Numbered from the stretch's first letter, positions 25,788 to 34,511 are shown. The stretch: 64,000 nt of DNA from Cyanobium sp. FGCU6 (GCA_024958655.1 JANWUR010000006.1:62001-126000), one strand, 5' to 3'. Notes: a model not told the origin generated them from the sequence alone. Translations and numbers: made by a program.

Positions 25788-26774
25788 ATGGCTGCTGTTA
25801 CCTCCACCCCGGCTTCTCCGCCCCGCAAGACCCCGCGCCACAAAATTGATGGGTCCGGCGCCGAGGAGAAGCTCGTCGCCTCCCTGATCGCGCTGATGGA
25901 GGCCGGCACCACCCCCTGGCGGCGGGAGTGGGACGCGGCCGGCGGCGGTCACCACGTGAATCTGATCTCGGGTCGCCGCTACCGGGGCGCCAATCCGGTG
26001 CTGCTCACCCTCGGCCTGCACCTGCGTGGTTCCGCGCTCCCTTACTGGTGCGGTTTCGCCGAGGCCAGACGGCTGGGGATCTTTCCGCGCAAAGGCAGCA
26101 AGGCGGTGCACGTGCTGCGGCCCCAGGTGCACCAGCGCGGCGAGGCCAGCCTGGTGGAGGCCGCCGCGCCGTCAAGCCCGGTTGATCCGGTTGAGCTGCA
26201 GGGGGAGGGCCGCCGCTGGGTGAGCTATCGGCCGATGGCGCTCTTCAATGCCGCAGATCTTGAGGGCGAGGCCCTCGCCGGTCTGCTCCAGGCCCGGCGT
26301 GAGAAGGAGGGGCTGTGCAGGCGGCCAGAACCCGAACGGCTGGCTGCCGCCGAGGCGGTGCTCAGCGCCTGGCCGGTGCCGGTGAGACATGGCGGCGATC
26401 GGGCCTGCTACCTGCCACTGGCCGACCGCATCCAGCTGCCTGAGCGCTGCGCCTTCCATTCCGCCAGCGGCCTCTACGCCACCTGGGCCCACGAGGCGAT
26501 CCACTCCACCGGCCATGCCTCCAGGCTTGCCCGCGATCTCACCGGATCCCTAGGTAGCCCGGCCTATGCCCGGGAGGAGCTGGTGGCCGAACTGGGGGCG
26601 GTGCTGCTGGGTGATCGTCTCGAGATCGGCAGCGATGTGCGCCACCACGCCGCCTACCTCTCACACTGGATCGAGCTGCTGCGGGAGTCGCCGCGGCTGC
26701 TGGTTCAGGTGCTGGCCCAGGCCCGGCGGGCGGTGGATCTGATCGCACCGGAGGGGGTGGAGGAGCCTGGTTAG
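25788..26774 (+). CDS. ArdC-like antirestriction / zincin metallopeptidase-domain protein
   Basis: A 328-residue protein. The N-terminal domain (EEKLVASLIALMEAGTTPWR, then SGRRYRGANPVLL and PRKGSKAVHVLRP) is the ArdC ssDNA-binding domain once called DUF1738. The C-terminal domain is a zincin-like metallopeptidase with the zinc motif HEAIHSTGH and a downstream YAREELVAELGAVLLG helix supplying the third ligand. ArdC proteins are usually plasmid-borne and protect incoming single strands from restriction. Here the gene is chromosomal-looking and lies beside an hsdM fossil, consistent with a mobile element that has decayed. The ATG at 25788 is chosen because the conserved domain follows about 20 residues later. 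The protease activity is inferred from the motif only. Confidence 0.85.
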   Translation: MAAVTSTPASPPRKTPRHKIDGSGAEEKLVASLIALMEAGTTPWRREWDAAGGGHHVNLISGRRYRGANPVLLTLGLHLRGSALPYWCGFAEARRLGIFPRKGSKAVHVLRPQVHQRGEASLVEAAAPSSPVDPVELQGEGRRWVSYRPMALFNAADLEGEALAGLLQARREKEGLCRRPEPERLAAAEAVLSAWPVPVRHGGDRACYLPLADRIQLPERCAFHSASGLYATWAHEAIHSTGHASRLARDLTGSLGSPAYAREELVAELGAVLLGDRLEIGSDVRHHAAYLSHWIELLRESPRLLVQVLAQARRAVDLIAPEGVEEPG

Positions 26775-26792
26775 CTCAGCTTCGCGCTAGCC
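26769..26792 (+). terminator. Possible hairpin at the end of the ArdC-like gene
   Basis: GGTTAGC pairs with GCTAGCC (one G-U pair) across a ten-base loop. The left arm includes the stop codon. There is no T-run, so it is a weak candidate for an intrinsic terminator and may only stabilise the transcript end. Confidence 0.3.
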
Positions 26793-27035
26793 ACTGCCCG
26801 GCCGCCATGCTCCGCCTTACCCCAGGGGTCGCAACCTCCTCAGACGGAGTCCTCAGGGAGGCCAAGGCGCCAGAGATTCGTCTCCCCCTGGGGCTTGTCA
26901 GATGCATCTCGCCGCGGCGGATCATGGAGGGCTTCAAACCAAGGACTGCGATGGGCAGCTCTCACCACAAGAGTTGTGAAAGAACTTGACGAACGATGGC
27001 TTGAAGATTACGACTATTGTGATCAAGGGATACAC

Positions 27036-27719
27036 ATGCCTCCTCGCTTTTCAGGGCTAGCTGTCGCCCTCGGCCTGGGCTCATCTCTGCTCATGGGATC
27101 CGCTGCCGACGCCGCCTTGCAGGTCACTGTGACGCAGGCAGGAGCGCCCCCTGGGCAGAGTGTCTGGGCGTTCAGTGGGTCAGCGAGCTACACCGAACTG
27201 TTTCCAGGAGGCAAGTTCGCGGCTGGCGGTGTCAACAATATTGAGGAATGGAAGGGTGATGGAGGTTCCGATTACGTGAAGCCATTAACCTATAATAACT
27301 ATACTCCAGGTCTGATCAGCGGCCTCATCGATCTGACCGTTACCTCCTCAACCGGCGGCGTCCGCACGGGGACGATCGTCGGGCTGCACATCGACCATGA
27401 CGGATCCGGTGACGACTTCGGCGCGCAGCTCGATGGGTCGATCGACATCCCCCTCGCCGATGGCGATCTTGTCAGTTGGGCCGGCTCAGGAGTCTTCCCG
27501 GTTGACCTTGCCAACCTCAACACAGGATCGTTCTTCTTCTCCAACTACGGTGAAAGCCCAACCGTGGCGGGAATGATCTACGGCACCCTGCCCATCGAAA
27601 TCAATGTTCAGCCAGTGCCGGGGCCGCTTCCCCTGCTGGGCTGCGGAGCCGCTTTCGCTTCGGCACGCAGGCTGCGAAGAAGGCGGCACGAACGCGAGTG
27701 CAGCTGCCTGCGTTCATGA
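27036..27719 (+). CDS. Secreted PEP-CTERM-like protein
   Basis: A 227-residue protein with a signal peptide (FSGLAVALGLGSSLLMGSAA) and a beta-rich, Gly/Ser/Thr-rich middle. The C-terminal sorting-type tail VPGPLPLLGCGAAFASARRL ends in a basic RRLRRRRH cluster. This VPGPLPLLG tail is the cyanobacterial variant of PEP-CTERM signals recognised by an exosortase; none is in the window. AAGGGA lies upstream of the ATG at a good distance. The gene and the 260-base upstream region (26775-27035) are visibly more AT-rich than the neighbours, suggesting transfer or relaxed composition. Function unknown; such proteins are thought to be exported to the cell surface or matrix. Confidence 0.75.
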   Translation: MPPRFSGLAVALGLGSSLLMGSAADAALQVTVTQAGAPPGQSVWAFSGSASYTELFPGGKFAAGGVNNIEEWKGDGGSDYVKPLTYNNYTPGLISGLIDLTVTSSTGGVRTGTIVGLHIDHDGSGDDFGAQLDGSIDIPLADGDLVSWAGSGVFPVDLANLNTGSFFFSNYGESPTVAGMIYGTLPIEINVQPVPGPLPLLGCGAAFASARRLRRRRHERECSCLRS

Positions 27720-27758
27720 GCCGCAGCATCGCCAGGCTGAATCAGCGCGTTGTCGCCG

Positions 27759-29303
27759 ATGCACCACCTCAAGCTGGATTCACCAACACCACGTGCGGCC
27801 ATCGCGGCGGATGCGCCAGCCACGGTGGCCGCGGCCCGGGAGGTAGCCGAGCAGGGCGGCAATGCCGTTGACATCGTCGTGGCGGCGGCACTGGCGGCCA
27901 CCCTGGCCGAGGCGTTGATGTGCTCCCTCGGAGGCTCCGGGTTCCTGATGCTGCGGCGTTCCGATGGTGGCATGGAGCTGATCGATGGGGCTGATGTCGT
28001 GCCCTCCGGCGACCGACGCCAGGGCCAGGCCTGGACGGTGGACATTCCCTACGGCGAGGGGATCCGGCTGCGGGCCGGCCCGGCGTCGGTGGCGGTTCCG
28101 GGCCTGCTGCATTGCCTCGAAACCGCCTGGCGGCGCCACGGCCGCTTGCCCTGGGAGACGCTGGTGGCCCCGGCCCTGAGCCTGGCCCGGCGCGGCTGCC
28201 CGGTGGGTGTCACCACCGCCCGCTGGCTGGCCCTGGCGGGTGAGCGCCTGTTCAGCCGGCAGGACGCCAGCCGCGGCTGCTTCCTCCCTGCCGGCCGCCC
28301 GCTGCGCACGGGCGAGCGGCTTGAGCTGCCCGGCATGGCCGACAGCCTCGCCCTCATCGCCCGCGAGGGAGCCGCAGCCCTCTACGGCGGAGCGCTGGGC
28401 GCCCGCTGGGCGGACTGCCTGGCCGAATGCGGCGGTCTGGTCACCCTCGCAGATCTGCAGTCCTACCGCGCTCAGGTCCGCACCCCCCTGCTGCTCGAGA
28501 CCGCCGGGTTTCAGCTCGCCCTCAATCCAGCGCCGGCGGTGGGCGGGGAGGCCCTGGCCCAGCTGATCCGCAGCCTGGAGGGCAGCCTGATTGCCCAGGC
28601 AACGGTGGCCTCCGCCGCCTGGGTGCGCGCCCAGCTGCAGGCCCAGCAGCGGCTGCTGCACTGGCGGCGGCGACAGCGACGCTGGCTCAGGGGGCCGGGC
28701 AGCACCACCCAGATTTCGGTGGTGACCGGCGAGGGCGAGCTGGCCTCGCTCACGCTCAGCAATGGCTACGGCTCCGGCATCACGATCCCCGGCACCGGCA
28801 TCGCCTGCAACAACAGCCTCGGGGAGCCGGAGCTCAATCCCCGCGGCTTCCTGCGGGCGCCGGTGGGCAGCCGGCTGATCTCCAACATGGCCCCCTGCGT
28901 GGCCCGCCACGCCGATGGACGGCTGCTGGCCTTCGGCAGCCCTGGAGCCAGCCGCATCACCACCGCCCTGGCGCAGTTCTGGAGCGGATACGCCCTGGCG
29001 GGCCTGGATCCGCAGCAGGCGATGGCCCTGCCCCGCCTGCATCTGGATCAGAGCGATCCCGCGGGCAACGCCGACGATGGCGCGACCGATGGCAACGAGC
29101 CGACGCAGACCGTGCTGTTGTGCGAGCCGGGCCTGGCGCTGGAGGAGGCCGGTCTGCTCCGGCGGCAGCGCTGGCACCTGCAGCGGTTCGACCAGCTGGA
29201 CATGGTGTTCGGTGGGATCAAGCTGGCCCTGCGTCAGGCCGATGGCAGCCTGCTGGCCCTGGCCGATCAACGGCGTCAGGGTTCGGTGGCCGTGATCGGC
29301 TGA
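27759..29303 (+). CDS. Gamma-glutamyltransferase-family protein
   Basis: A 514-residue Ntn-hydrolase related to gamma-glutamyltranspeptidase. N-terminal AAREVAEQGGNAVDIVVAA and SLGGSGFLMLR are standard large-subunit motifs. The autoprocessing nucleophile is expected at Thr316 in GSTTQISVV, which would give a large chain of about 315 and a small chain of about 199 residues. The motif is TTQ where most family members have TTH. Small-subunit motifs include NNSLGEPELNP and SNMAPCVARHADG. No strong signal peptide is seen, although many family members are periplasmic. A TTG three codons upstream is an alternative start. Glutathione or gamma-glutamyl peptide turnover is the family role. Confidence 0.85.
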   Translation: MHHLKLDSPTPRAAIAADAPATVAAAREVAEQGGNAVDIVVAAALAATLAEALMCSLGGSGFLMLRRSDGGMELIDGADVVPSGDRRQGQAWTVDIPYGEGIRLRAGPASVAVPGLLHCLETAWRRHGRLPWETLVAPALSLARRGCPVGVTTARWLALAGERLFSRQDASRGCFLPAGRPLRTGERLELPGMADSLALIAREGAAALYGGALGARWADCLAECGGLVTLADLQSYRAQVRTPLLLETAGFQLALNPAPAVGGEALAQLIRSLEGSLIAQATVASAAWVRAQLQAQQRLLHWRRRQRRWLRGPGSTTQISVVTGEGELASLTLSNGYGSGITIPGTGIACNNSLGEPELNPRGFLRAPVGSRLISNMAPCVARHADGRLLAFGSPGASRITTALAQFWSGYALAGLDPQQAMALPRLHLDQSDPAGNADDGATDGNEPTQTVLLCEPGLALEEAGLLRRQRWHLQRFDQLDMVFGGIKLALRQADGSLLALADQRRQGSVAVIG

Positions 29304-29415
29304 ATCAGTCGTGACCCGCTTCCGGGGTTCCCCTCACGCCGCCCGACGCCTCCGCTGCGCGGCCGCATGTTCAGAGGGTGCGGCTCTGCAAAGATCAGGA
29401 AGCGGATTGGATTCG

Positions 29416-29952
29416 ATGCTTCTGGCTTCAGCGTGGGCTGTGCCGATTCTGCTGCTCGGGATCTTCTACACCTTTGCCGGCTTTGTCGCAGCACGTGAGG
29501 CGCAGAAGAATGCCTTCCTGGATGCTGCTCTGGCCGATGTTTCCGGCGGCCCACGCGATCGACTCGATCGGGAACGCTCCCTCTGGCTCTATGCCCTGAG
29601 CGCGGTCGTTGGAGCCGGTGGATTGCTTCTCCTGATTGGCAGTGCCCTGGCGGCGCCGGCATTTCTGCTCGCCGCTCTCCTGCAGGCGCTGCATTTCTTC
29701 GTGCTCTCTCCCCTTCGCTACGACCGGGAGGAGCCGGTGAATCCTCAGGGTCGTCGTCGGAGCCTGAATGCCTTCAGGATCTACGGACTGGCCACGCTGT
29801 TCGTGGTGTGGGCCGCCCTTCAGGGTGTGCTGCGGCTGCCCGGCCAGGGTTCTCCCTGGCCCCTGGTGCTGGTGGGCGCCGTCTGGCTTGTGATCGTGCT
29901 CCGAGGACTGCTTCTTCTCCAGGGCCTGCTGATGCCGCGGCCCCGACCGTAG
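29416..29952 (+). CDS. Four-helix integral membrane protein, unknown function
   Basis: A 178-residue protein with about four to five membrane segments: ASAWAVPILLLGIFYTFAGF, ALSAVVGAGGLLLLIGSALA, LATLFVVWAALQGVL and WPLVLVGAVWLVIVLRGLLL. Charged loops (AREAQKNAFLDAALADV; SPLRYDREEPVNPQGRRR) alternate with the helices. No family recognised. AGGA precedes the chosen ATG. It follows the gamma-glutamyltransferase gene by about 110 bases. It is the last strongly GC-rich gene before the AT-richer region. Confidence 0.65.
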   Translation: MLLASAWAVPILLLGIFYTFAGFVAAREAQKNAFLDAALADVSGGPRDRLDRERSLWLYALSAVVGAGGLLLLIGSALAAPAFLLAALLQALHFFVLSPLRYDREEPVNPQGRRRSLNAFRIYGLATLFVVWAALQGVLRLPGQGSPWPLVLVGAVWLVIVLRGLLLLQGLLMPRPRP

Positions 29953-30550
29953 ATCTGCCGGCAGGTGTTCGCGCTCAAGAGAAAGGGCTCCCCACCCGGG
30001 AAGCCCTGTGCCGTGGACGGGAGATCAGGCCGTCTCCCGGTTCGGCGCCATCCACACAGCTAGCCACGGATTGAGGAGGTGTCAGCGCAGGAGTTCAGGA
30101 TCCGCAGCTGCAGCCACAGGGGGTTGGAGCCATGGTTGGGGACCATCACAGCTGTTTCTGCTGTAACACCGTTGGACGCGCTTGCGTGGATGGTGAAGTT
30201 GGTGACAGGGCCAAGCGAGGTTCTTATTCATTGCGCCGCATTTCAGTCGACACCGCCTTCAGGTCTTTGCAACAACGTCAATCTCATGCAATCTCCGCCT
30301 CATGCATTGTCAGCATACTGGCGTCCGGATTCAATCCAAGTAAGGAGGCTGGATTCATGATGATGTCAAGATCTGGGGTCTTGGGAGGTATGCGCGTTCG
30401 CGTGATAGGCATGTATGCTATGTGTCGTTTCACAGCTTCTTGAAGCAAGTATTGTTGCCGTGTGTTTCGGCGATAAGCGCAGAATTTCAATCGGGATCTT
30501 GGACTTAATGCCCAAAAAAGTAAGCCGTGGAAACCAATATAGACCCACTG
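29953..30550. other. 598-base gene-free, increasingly AT-rich stretch
   Basis: No reading frame here has a recognisable product. A weak hairpin follows the membrane-protein gene. From about 30150 the base composition drops sharply in GC and continues so into the methyltransferase gene. This marks the left edge of a probable acquired segment. I see no tRNA, direct repeat or integrase that would define an insertion mechanism. Confidence 0.5.
29984..30007 (+). terminator. Weak hairpin after the membrane-protein gene
   Basis: AGGGCT pairs with AGCCCT across a 12-base loop, 31 bases after the stop codon. There is no T-run, so terminator activity is uncertain. Confidence 0.25.
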
Positions 30551-31318
30551 CTATGAATGCTTAATCAGTCTGGATATTGATCCTAGTGCTTTGTAATACG
30601 AAGCTTCTGCTTGCCAAATAATGCTTGACAGCGGTGCGCGAAGAGCAAATTCAGCGCCTCGCTCGCCTGCAACTTTTGTTGCGAGTGAAGCATATTTGTA
30701 GATAGCCGCTTGGTTCTCCATGCGGATCCACCGGTCTATTTCGCTAAAAGCAGCTTGATTTTGAATATCAGTAGTGCCATTTTTACGAATGGCAATCAAA
30801 TAGAAGTCCTTGCTCTTCCAGTTCGTCCAGAACCTATAATGGCTAAAGCATGAGTCAAAATCGATTACGGATTTGAAATCCGCGATGTTTAAGTTGCGAT
30901 AATACTCCCACCCAATTGATACGGATAACGGTGATGCTTCGGGTGATGAAGTTCTGGTGGTTCCGTGTTCAGGGCGGCAGTACGATGCGCAGGTCATGGT
31001 AATAAGCCCACCAGGTCTTACAAGGCGAACCATATTCGCAAATGTTTCTTTCCACATTGGGTTGTGCTCCATGGCTTCGCAAGATATGACATGATCGAAG
31101 CTGCCATCTTTGGCATCGTACTCTTGGCCTTGGCATACCACGTCTACCCCTTTGCCTGGTGCAACATCAATGCCAATGTAGGAACAGTTCACGAAGAACT
31201 TGCGTACAGATCCGCAGATATCCAGTGATCCTATTTCAAGAACTCTGGCATCAGAAAAAAACTGAGGACAGCTTTTCTCTACACAAGAAACAAAAAAGAG
31301 CTGCTGTTCATGTGCCAT
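30551..31318 (-). CDS. AT-rich SAM-dependent methyltransferase (Methyltransf_11-like)
   Basis: A 255-residue protein. RVLEIGSLDICGSVRKFF supplies the first SAM-binding strand and loop, IGIDVAPGKGVDVVCQGQEY the second, and FDHVISCEAMEHNPMWKETF the post-strand motif. VRLVRPGGLITMTCAS follows. Methyltransferases of this type often sit in glycan or natural-product loci; the C-terminal half is unique and may bind the acceptor. Codon use and base composition differ strongly from flanking genes (A/T-ending codons are frequent), indicating recent acquisition. The adjacent dead transposase supports this. It appears intact, with a normal start and stop. Target unknown. Confidence 0.75.
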   Translation of the reverse strand: MAHEQQLFFVSCVEKSCPQFFSDARVLEIGSLDICGSVRKFFVNCSYIGIDVAPGKGVDVVCQGQEYDAKDGSFDHVISCEAMEHNPMWKETFANMVRLVRPGGLITMTCASYCRPEHGTTRTSSPEASPLSVSIGWEYYRNLNIADFKSVIDFDSCFSHYRFWTNWKSKDFYLIAIRKNGTTDIQNQAAFSEIDRWIRMENQAAIYKYASLATKVAGERGAEFALRAPLSSIIWQAEASYYKALGSISRLIKHS

Positions 31319-31329
31319 TGAGAATTCGG

Positions 31330-32347
31330 CGAGTAGCCCCTAAACTGTACCATTTTAGCCTGCAGTCTGAGCTGAATGCCTTTCTTGATTGGGTAGCAAG
31401 CTCGAACCGCCTGAGCAGGCGTTCCGGCTGGGCGGTGCAGAGGCAGGCAGCAGGCAGCCTGCAATTCCCGTTCAGTCATCGCAGCCAGATTGAACCGCCG
31501 GTTGAAGCGTTAGCCAAAGGCGACCAAGTAGTGATCTTGGTACTTATCGAAGCCAAGGGCATGGAACTTGCCGTTGAAGCTTGTCTTCAGGTTGCTGGGT
31601 GCAGTGTTTTTCCAGCGAAACTAGGGCAAGTCATGGGATGTCTCCCCTTCGCGATGACTGGCTGATGAACACAGCCAACTTCCGCACCTGCGCGGGAGCA
31701 GGCCAGGCCATCGGAAATCACCTCAAAGCCTCTGGCCAGGGCAAGCTGGGTCCGGTCAGCAATTGCAGCGAAGGAAAACGTCCGCATCGTCGCAAGCTTC
31801 ACGTGCATGGGGTGGCCAGCATCATCAATGGAGGCTGCAGCCACGATCGGGACCTTATTCGATGATCCACAATCAGCCTCGTTACCAATGCGTTCTCCGC
31901 CAAGGTAGGCATCATCGATCTGTACCTTTCCCCGCAGGTGATGGGCTGACTCCTGTGCGCACATTACATGCATAATCTTGTCTGGATGAGCCACGCCGTT
32001 CGATGGTTGACGCCAAGTTTCCGCATAAGGGCCAACAAGGAGATTCCTGTCTTGGCCTGTCCGATCAGATAGAAAGCAAGGAACAAGGCGGTAAGTGGCG
32101 GCTTGGTGGCTTCCATGATTGTGTCTGCGGTAAGGCTCGTTTGCTGGCGACACTGCCGACTCTGGTGCCGCATAAGTCGCTGGCTATAGACCAAGCCGTG
32201 CTACCTCTTTCCGCAACGAGGACAGATGAAGCCCTCCGGCCAACGCGCCTGTTCGAGAGCGGCCTCACAATTCTCCTCTGTGCCATAGACCTCCATGAAC
32301 TGGGGCAGGGACATCCCTGACTAGAACTGGACGCGATTAACAGGCAT
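31330..32347 (-). pseudogene. Decayed IS1595-type transposase
   Basis: Starting at an ATG at 32347, the minus strand encodes pieces of an IS1595-like transposase in several frames. These include SLPQFMEVYGTEENCEAALE; a zinc-finger region (PEGFICPRCGKR, then HQSRQCRQQTSLTA); AFYLIGQAKTGISLLALMRK; and the catalytic-core segment LRGKVQIDDAYLGGER. VPIVAAASIDDAGHPMHVK follows. TAG stops interrupt the frame after QF and after GKR. Frameshifts occur after AWLIQTR and again near the GRHPM segment. The last piece, starting MTERELQAACCL, is the C-terminal end. The element cannot encode an active enzyme. Terminal inverted repeats were not identified with confidence. Confidence 0.85.
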
Positions 32348-32518
32348 GATCGGAGCTCGTATAGATGTACTGCCATGGCCCTGTGCCTGGTCTTTGCGGA
32401 GGCTCTTACCTATTCAAGATGCCTTTTGGGGCACAGTTTCGGCCATTGGGGCTGAAGTCCACGCTACGCCCGGCTCGCTCCACCGGTCGTCCCGCAGGGT
32501 TCCCGGTCAGACTGATCA

Positions 32519-33607
32519 TTGATCCTCCAATCCCCTGTGGACAGGCCCGACGGTCGGCAATCAGCCCCATCGTCAGCGGATCCTTTGTCGTCCAGCGGTC
32601 CGCTTTGGTGGGGCCCGCTCGCCCTGCTGCTGTCCCTGCTCGTGGTCGATGGGCTGGTGGCTCCCCTCCGCGCGGCCTCCTGGGATGCCGAGGAGCAGGC
32701 CAACTGCGATCGGGTGTCGCAGATCGTCGAAGACAACTCCGCCTCCGTGAGGGAGGCGCTGGAGCGGCAGGCGCGGCAACGGTTCGGCCGCAGTTTCGCT
32801 GAACTCAGTCCGGAGCAGATGGTTCAGCTCTCGATGACCTCCGGTGTGGAGGGGAGGCCGATGACAGCGGCGCAGGAGAGCCAGCAGGAGCGCTGCGCGG
32901 CCTATCAGCAACGGGTGATGGCGAAGGAGGCGGCCGCTGCTGGATTCCGCTCGCTCTTCTCCGCCCAGTCGCTGCTGGATCGCTGGGGCCGGGAGCGGGT
33001 GGCGGGCCTGGGCTGCAGCTGCCCTGACTTCCGTCCGGCAGGGGAGGACGTGGAACATCGCTGCCCCACCCGTGCCAGCTGTCCGGGCCAGAGCGGGGGG
33101 CCGCGCATCCCCGACCTTGAACGGGGCTGCCGCAGCATCGGCGCGGCGGCCTGGATCCGCCGGCAGTTGCCGGAGTTCTATCGATCCCTGGGCTTCCCAG
33201 CGGAGATCGAAGAGGTCCGCGACGTGCGTTCCGCCCTCGATCGGCGTCTCCCCACCCCCGGCTGCCCCCGGTTGCCGGCCCCGTCCGCTCCCCAGCTCCG
33301 TGATGCGTCCGAGGCCCCGGGGCCGGTGGCGCGGGCAGCGATCGCGACCGCAGCGGCCTGCTTTGCCGCTCCTGCGCCGGCCACCTGCCAGGAGGCCCTG
33401 GTGCGCGGGGATGGCCTGGTGGTTGCCGGCCAGCGCGCCGGACGTGACCGCTGCCTGGGGTATGCCCTCACGGCCCGCACCCTCTGGGCGCTCGGAGCGG
33501 ATCCAGGCTTCACCGATCTGCTGGTCAGCTTTCCGGAGGCCGCTCGCCTGCGCAACGAGGCCCGCATCGCGCTGCGCTATCTGCGCGTGGATTGCCGGGG
33601 GCTCTAG
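32519..33607 (+). CDS. Cys-rich, probably secreted protein of unknown function
   Basis: About 340-362 residues. A hydrophobic segment (WWGPLALLLSLLVVDGLVAP) followed by RAAS suggests a signal peptide. The mature part has many cysteines: NCD, ERCAAY, GCSCPDF, HRCPTRASCPG, RGCRS, GCPRL, ACFA, TCQEA, DRCLGY and DCRGL. It also carries a Glu/Gln/Arg-rich helical region. It is probably disulfide-rich and periplasmic. No domain recognised. The only obvious start for this frame is a TTG at 32519, with a GTG at 32537 and a TTG at 32585 as alternatives. It ends overlapping the TetR fossil by four bases, tail-to-tail. Confidence 0.55.
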   Translation: MILQSPVDRPDGRQSAPSSADPLSSSGPLWWGPLALLLSLLVVDGLVAPLRAASWDAEEQANCDRVSQIVEDNSASVREALERQARQRFGRSFAELSPEQMVQLSMTSGVEGRPMTAAQESQQERCAAYQQRVMAKEAAAAGFRSLFSAQSLLDRWGRERVAGLGCSCPDFRPAGEDVEHRCPTRASCPGQSGGPRIPDLERGCRSIGAAAWIRRQLPEFYRSLGFPAEIEEVRDVRSALDRRLPTPGCPRLPAPSAPQLRDASEAPGPVARAAIATAAACFAAPAPATCQEALVRGDGLVVAGQRAGRDRCLGYALTARTLWALGADPGFTDLLVSFPEAARLRNEARIALRYLRVDCRGL

Positions 33608-33913
33608 GGCGAAGGGGCCAGGGCTGACGCGATCAGGATCTCCGCGGCCTCGCGGGCGTCGCTGGCGGCGCGGGGATCGCGCTCCAGAAAGGCGAGCACC
33701 AGGGCCCCTTCCATCAGCAGGTGGAGCTGGCGAGCCAGTCGAACACCGCCAGGATCCGCTGGCGGCTGCCATCCGGCGTGGCCGCCAGTCGAGCGCTGAG
33801 GCTGCTGCCGATCTCCCCGGCCATGCGCTCCAGCACAGCGGCGATCAGCTCCTCCTTGGAGCCGAACTGCTTGTAGAGCGTCATCCTGGCCACGCCCGCT
33901 TCCAGGCGCTGCC
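33604..33913 (-). pseudogene. Fossil TetR-family regulator (HTH lost, frameshifted)
   Basis: The minus strand reads GVARMTLYKQFGSKEELIAA, then VLERMAGEIGSSLSARLA and RQRILAVFDWLA. This is the end of the TetR helix-turn-helix and the start of the ligand domain. The frame then shifts, and the C-terminus continues as LLMEGALVLAFLERDPRAAS to a stop at 33604. Most of the DNA-binding domain and the start codon are missing. It faces the broken oxidase-family gene at 33962, so a deletion in the shared divergent region probably removed both 5' ends or promoters. Confidence 0.75.
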
Positions 33914-33961
33914 CGGCTATCGGCCGATGAAGGGTCTCGACGCCTGAACGGACCTCCAGCC

Positions 33962-34477
33962 ATGAGCCAGCACGACCTCCATCGCCCTCTCACCCCCGCC
34001 GTGGGAGCAGAGCAGCAGCAGGCCTACGGGCAGCAGACCTAGGCGGTGCCGGACGCCCCAGAGCCCGATCGTCTGGGCGCCCGGGAGATCGCCTTCATCG
34101 CCGCCCGCGACAGCATCTATCTCGCCAGCCTCACCGAGACGGGAGCGCCCTACATCCAGCACCGCGGCGGGCCGCTCGGGTTTCTGCAGGTGCTCGACGA
34201 GCGCACCCTCGGCTTCGCCGACTACGGCGGTAACCGCCAGCTGCTCACCACGGGCCACCTGCGGGCGGATGCGGGGGCAGCGGAGGCGGAACGCCTCTTC
34301 CGCATCCATGTGGAGGCGCTCGACTGGAACTGCCCGCAGTTCATCACGCCCCGCTTCAGCGCCGCCCAGGTGGAGAGCGCGCTGCAGCCGCTGCGGCAGC
34401 GCATCGCCCAGCTCGAGGAGGAACTGGGGCGCCTGCGATCGTGCGAACCGCACCCGGACCCCGCCGACGGGACCTGA
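33962..34477 (+). pseudogene. Broken pyridoxamine 5'-phosphate oxidase-family gene
   Basis: From an ATG at 33962 the frame reads HRPLTPAVGAEQQQAYGQQT, then hits a TAG at 34040. Beyond it comes the family's hallmark: PDRLGAREIAFIAARDSIYL, TETGAPYIQHRGGPLGFLQV and DERTLGFADYGGNRQLL. After TTGHL the frame jumps directly to RLFRIHVEALDWNCPQFITP. The usual middle strand block (about 40 residues, 'VALFLMDYP-NR-RLK') is absent. The C-terminal helix (LRQRIAQLEEELGRL) remains. With a nonsense codon and an internal deletion of the FMN-binding core, it is probably non-functional, though a GTG at 34046 could still start a short product. Confidence 0.72.
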
Positions 34478-34511
34478 TCGCAGGCGACCATCCAGTGACT
34501 GCCAAACACCC

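Noticed and set aside
26980..27012. TTGACG with a downstream TACGAC as a promoter for the PEP-CTERM-like gene
   Set aside because: The -35 element is good, but the -10 match is poor and alternative spacings are equally likely.
30079..30548. Short open frames of 60-103 codons in the AT-rich gap
   Set aside because: They have no recognised motif, no good ribosome-binding site and no consistent composition; overlapping frames on both strands are equally open.
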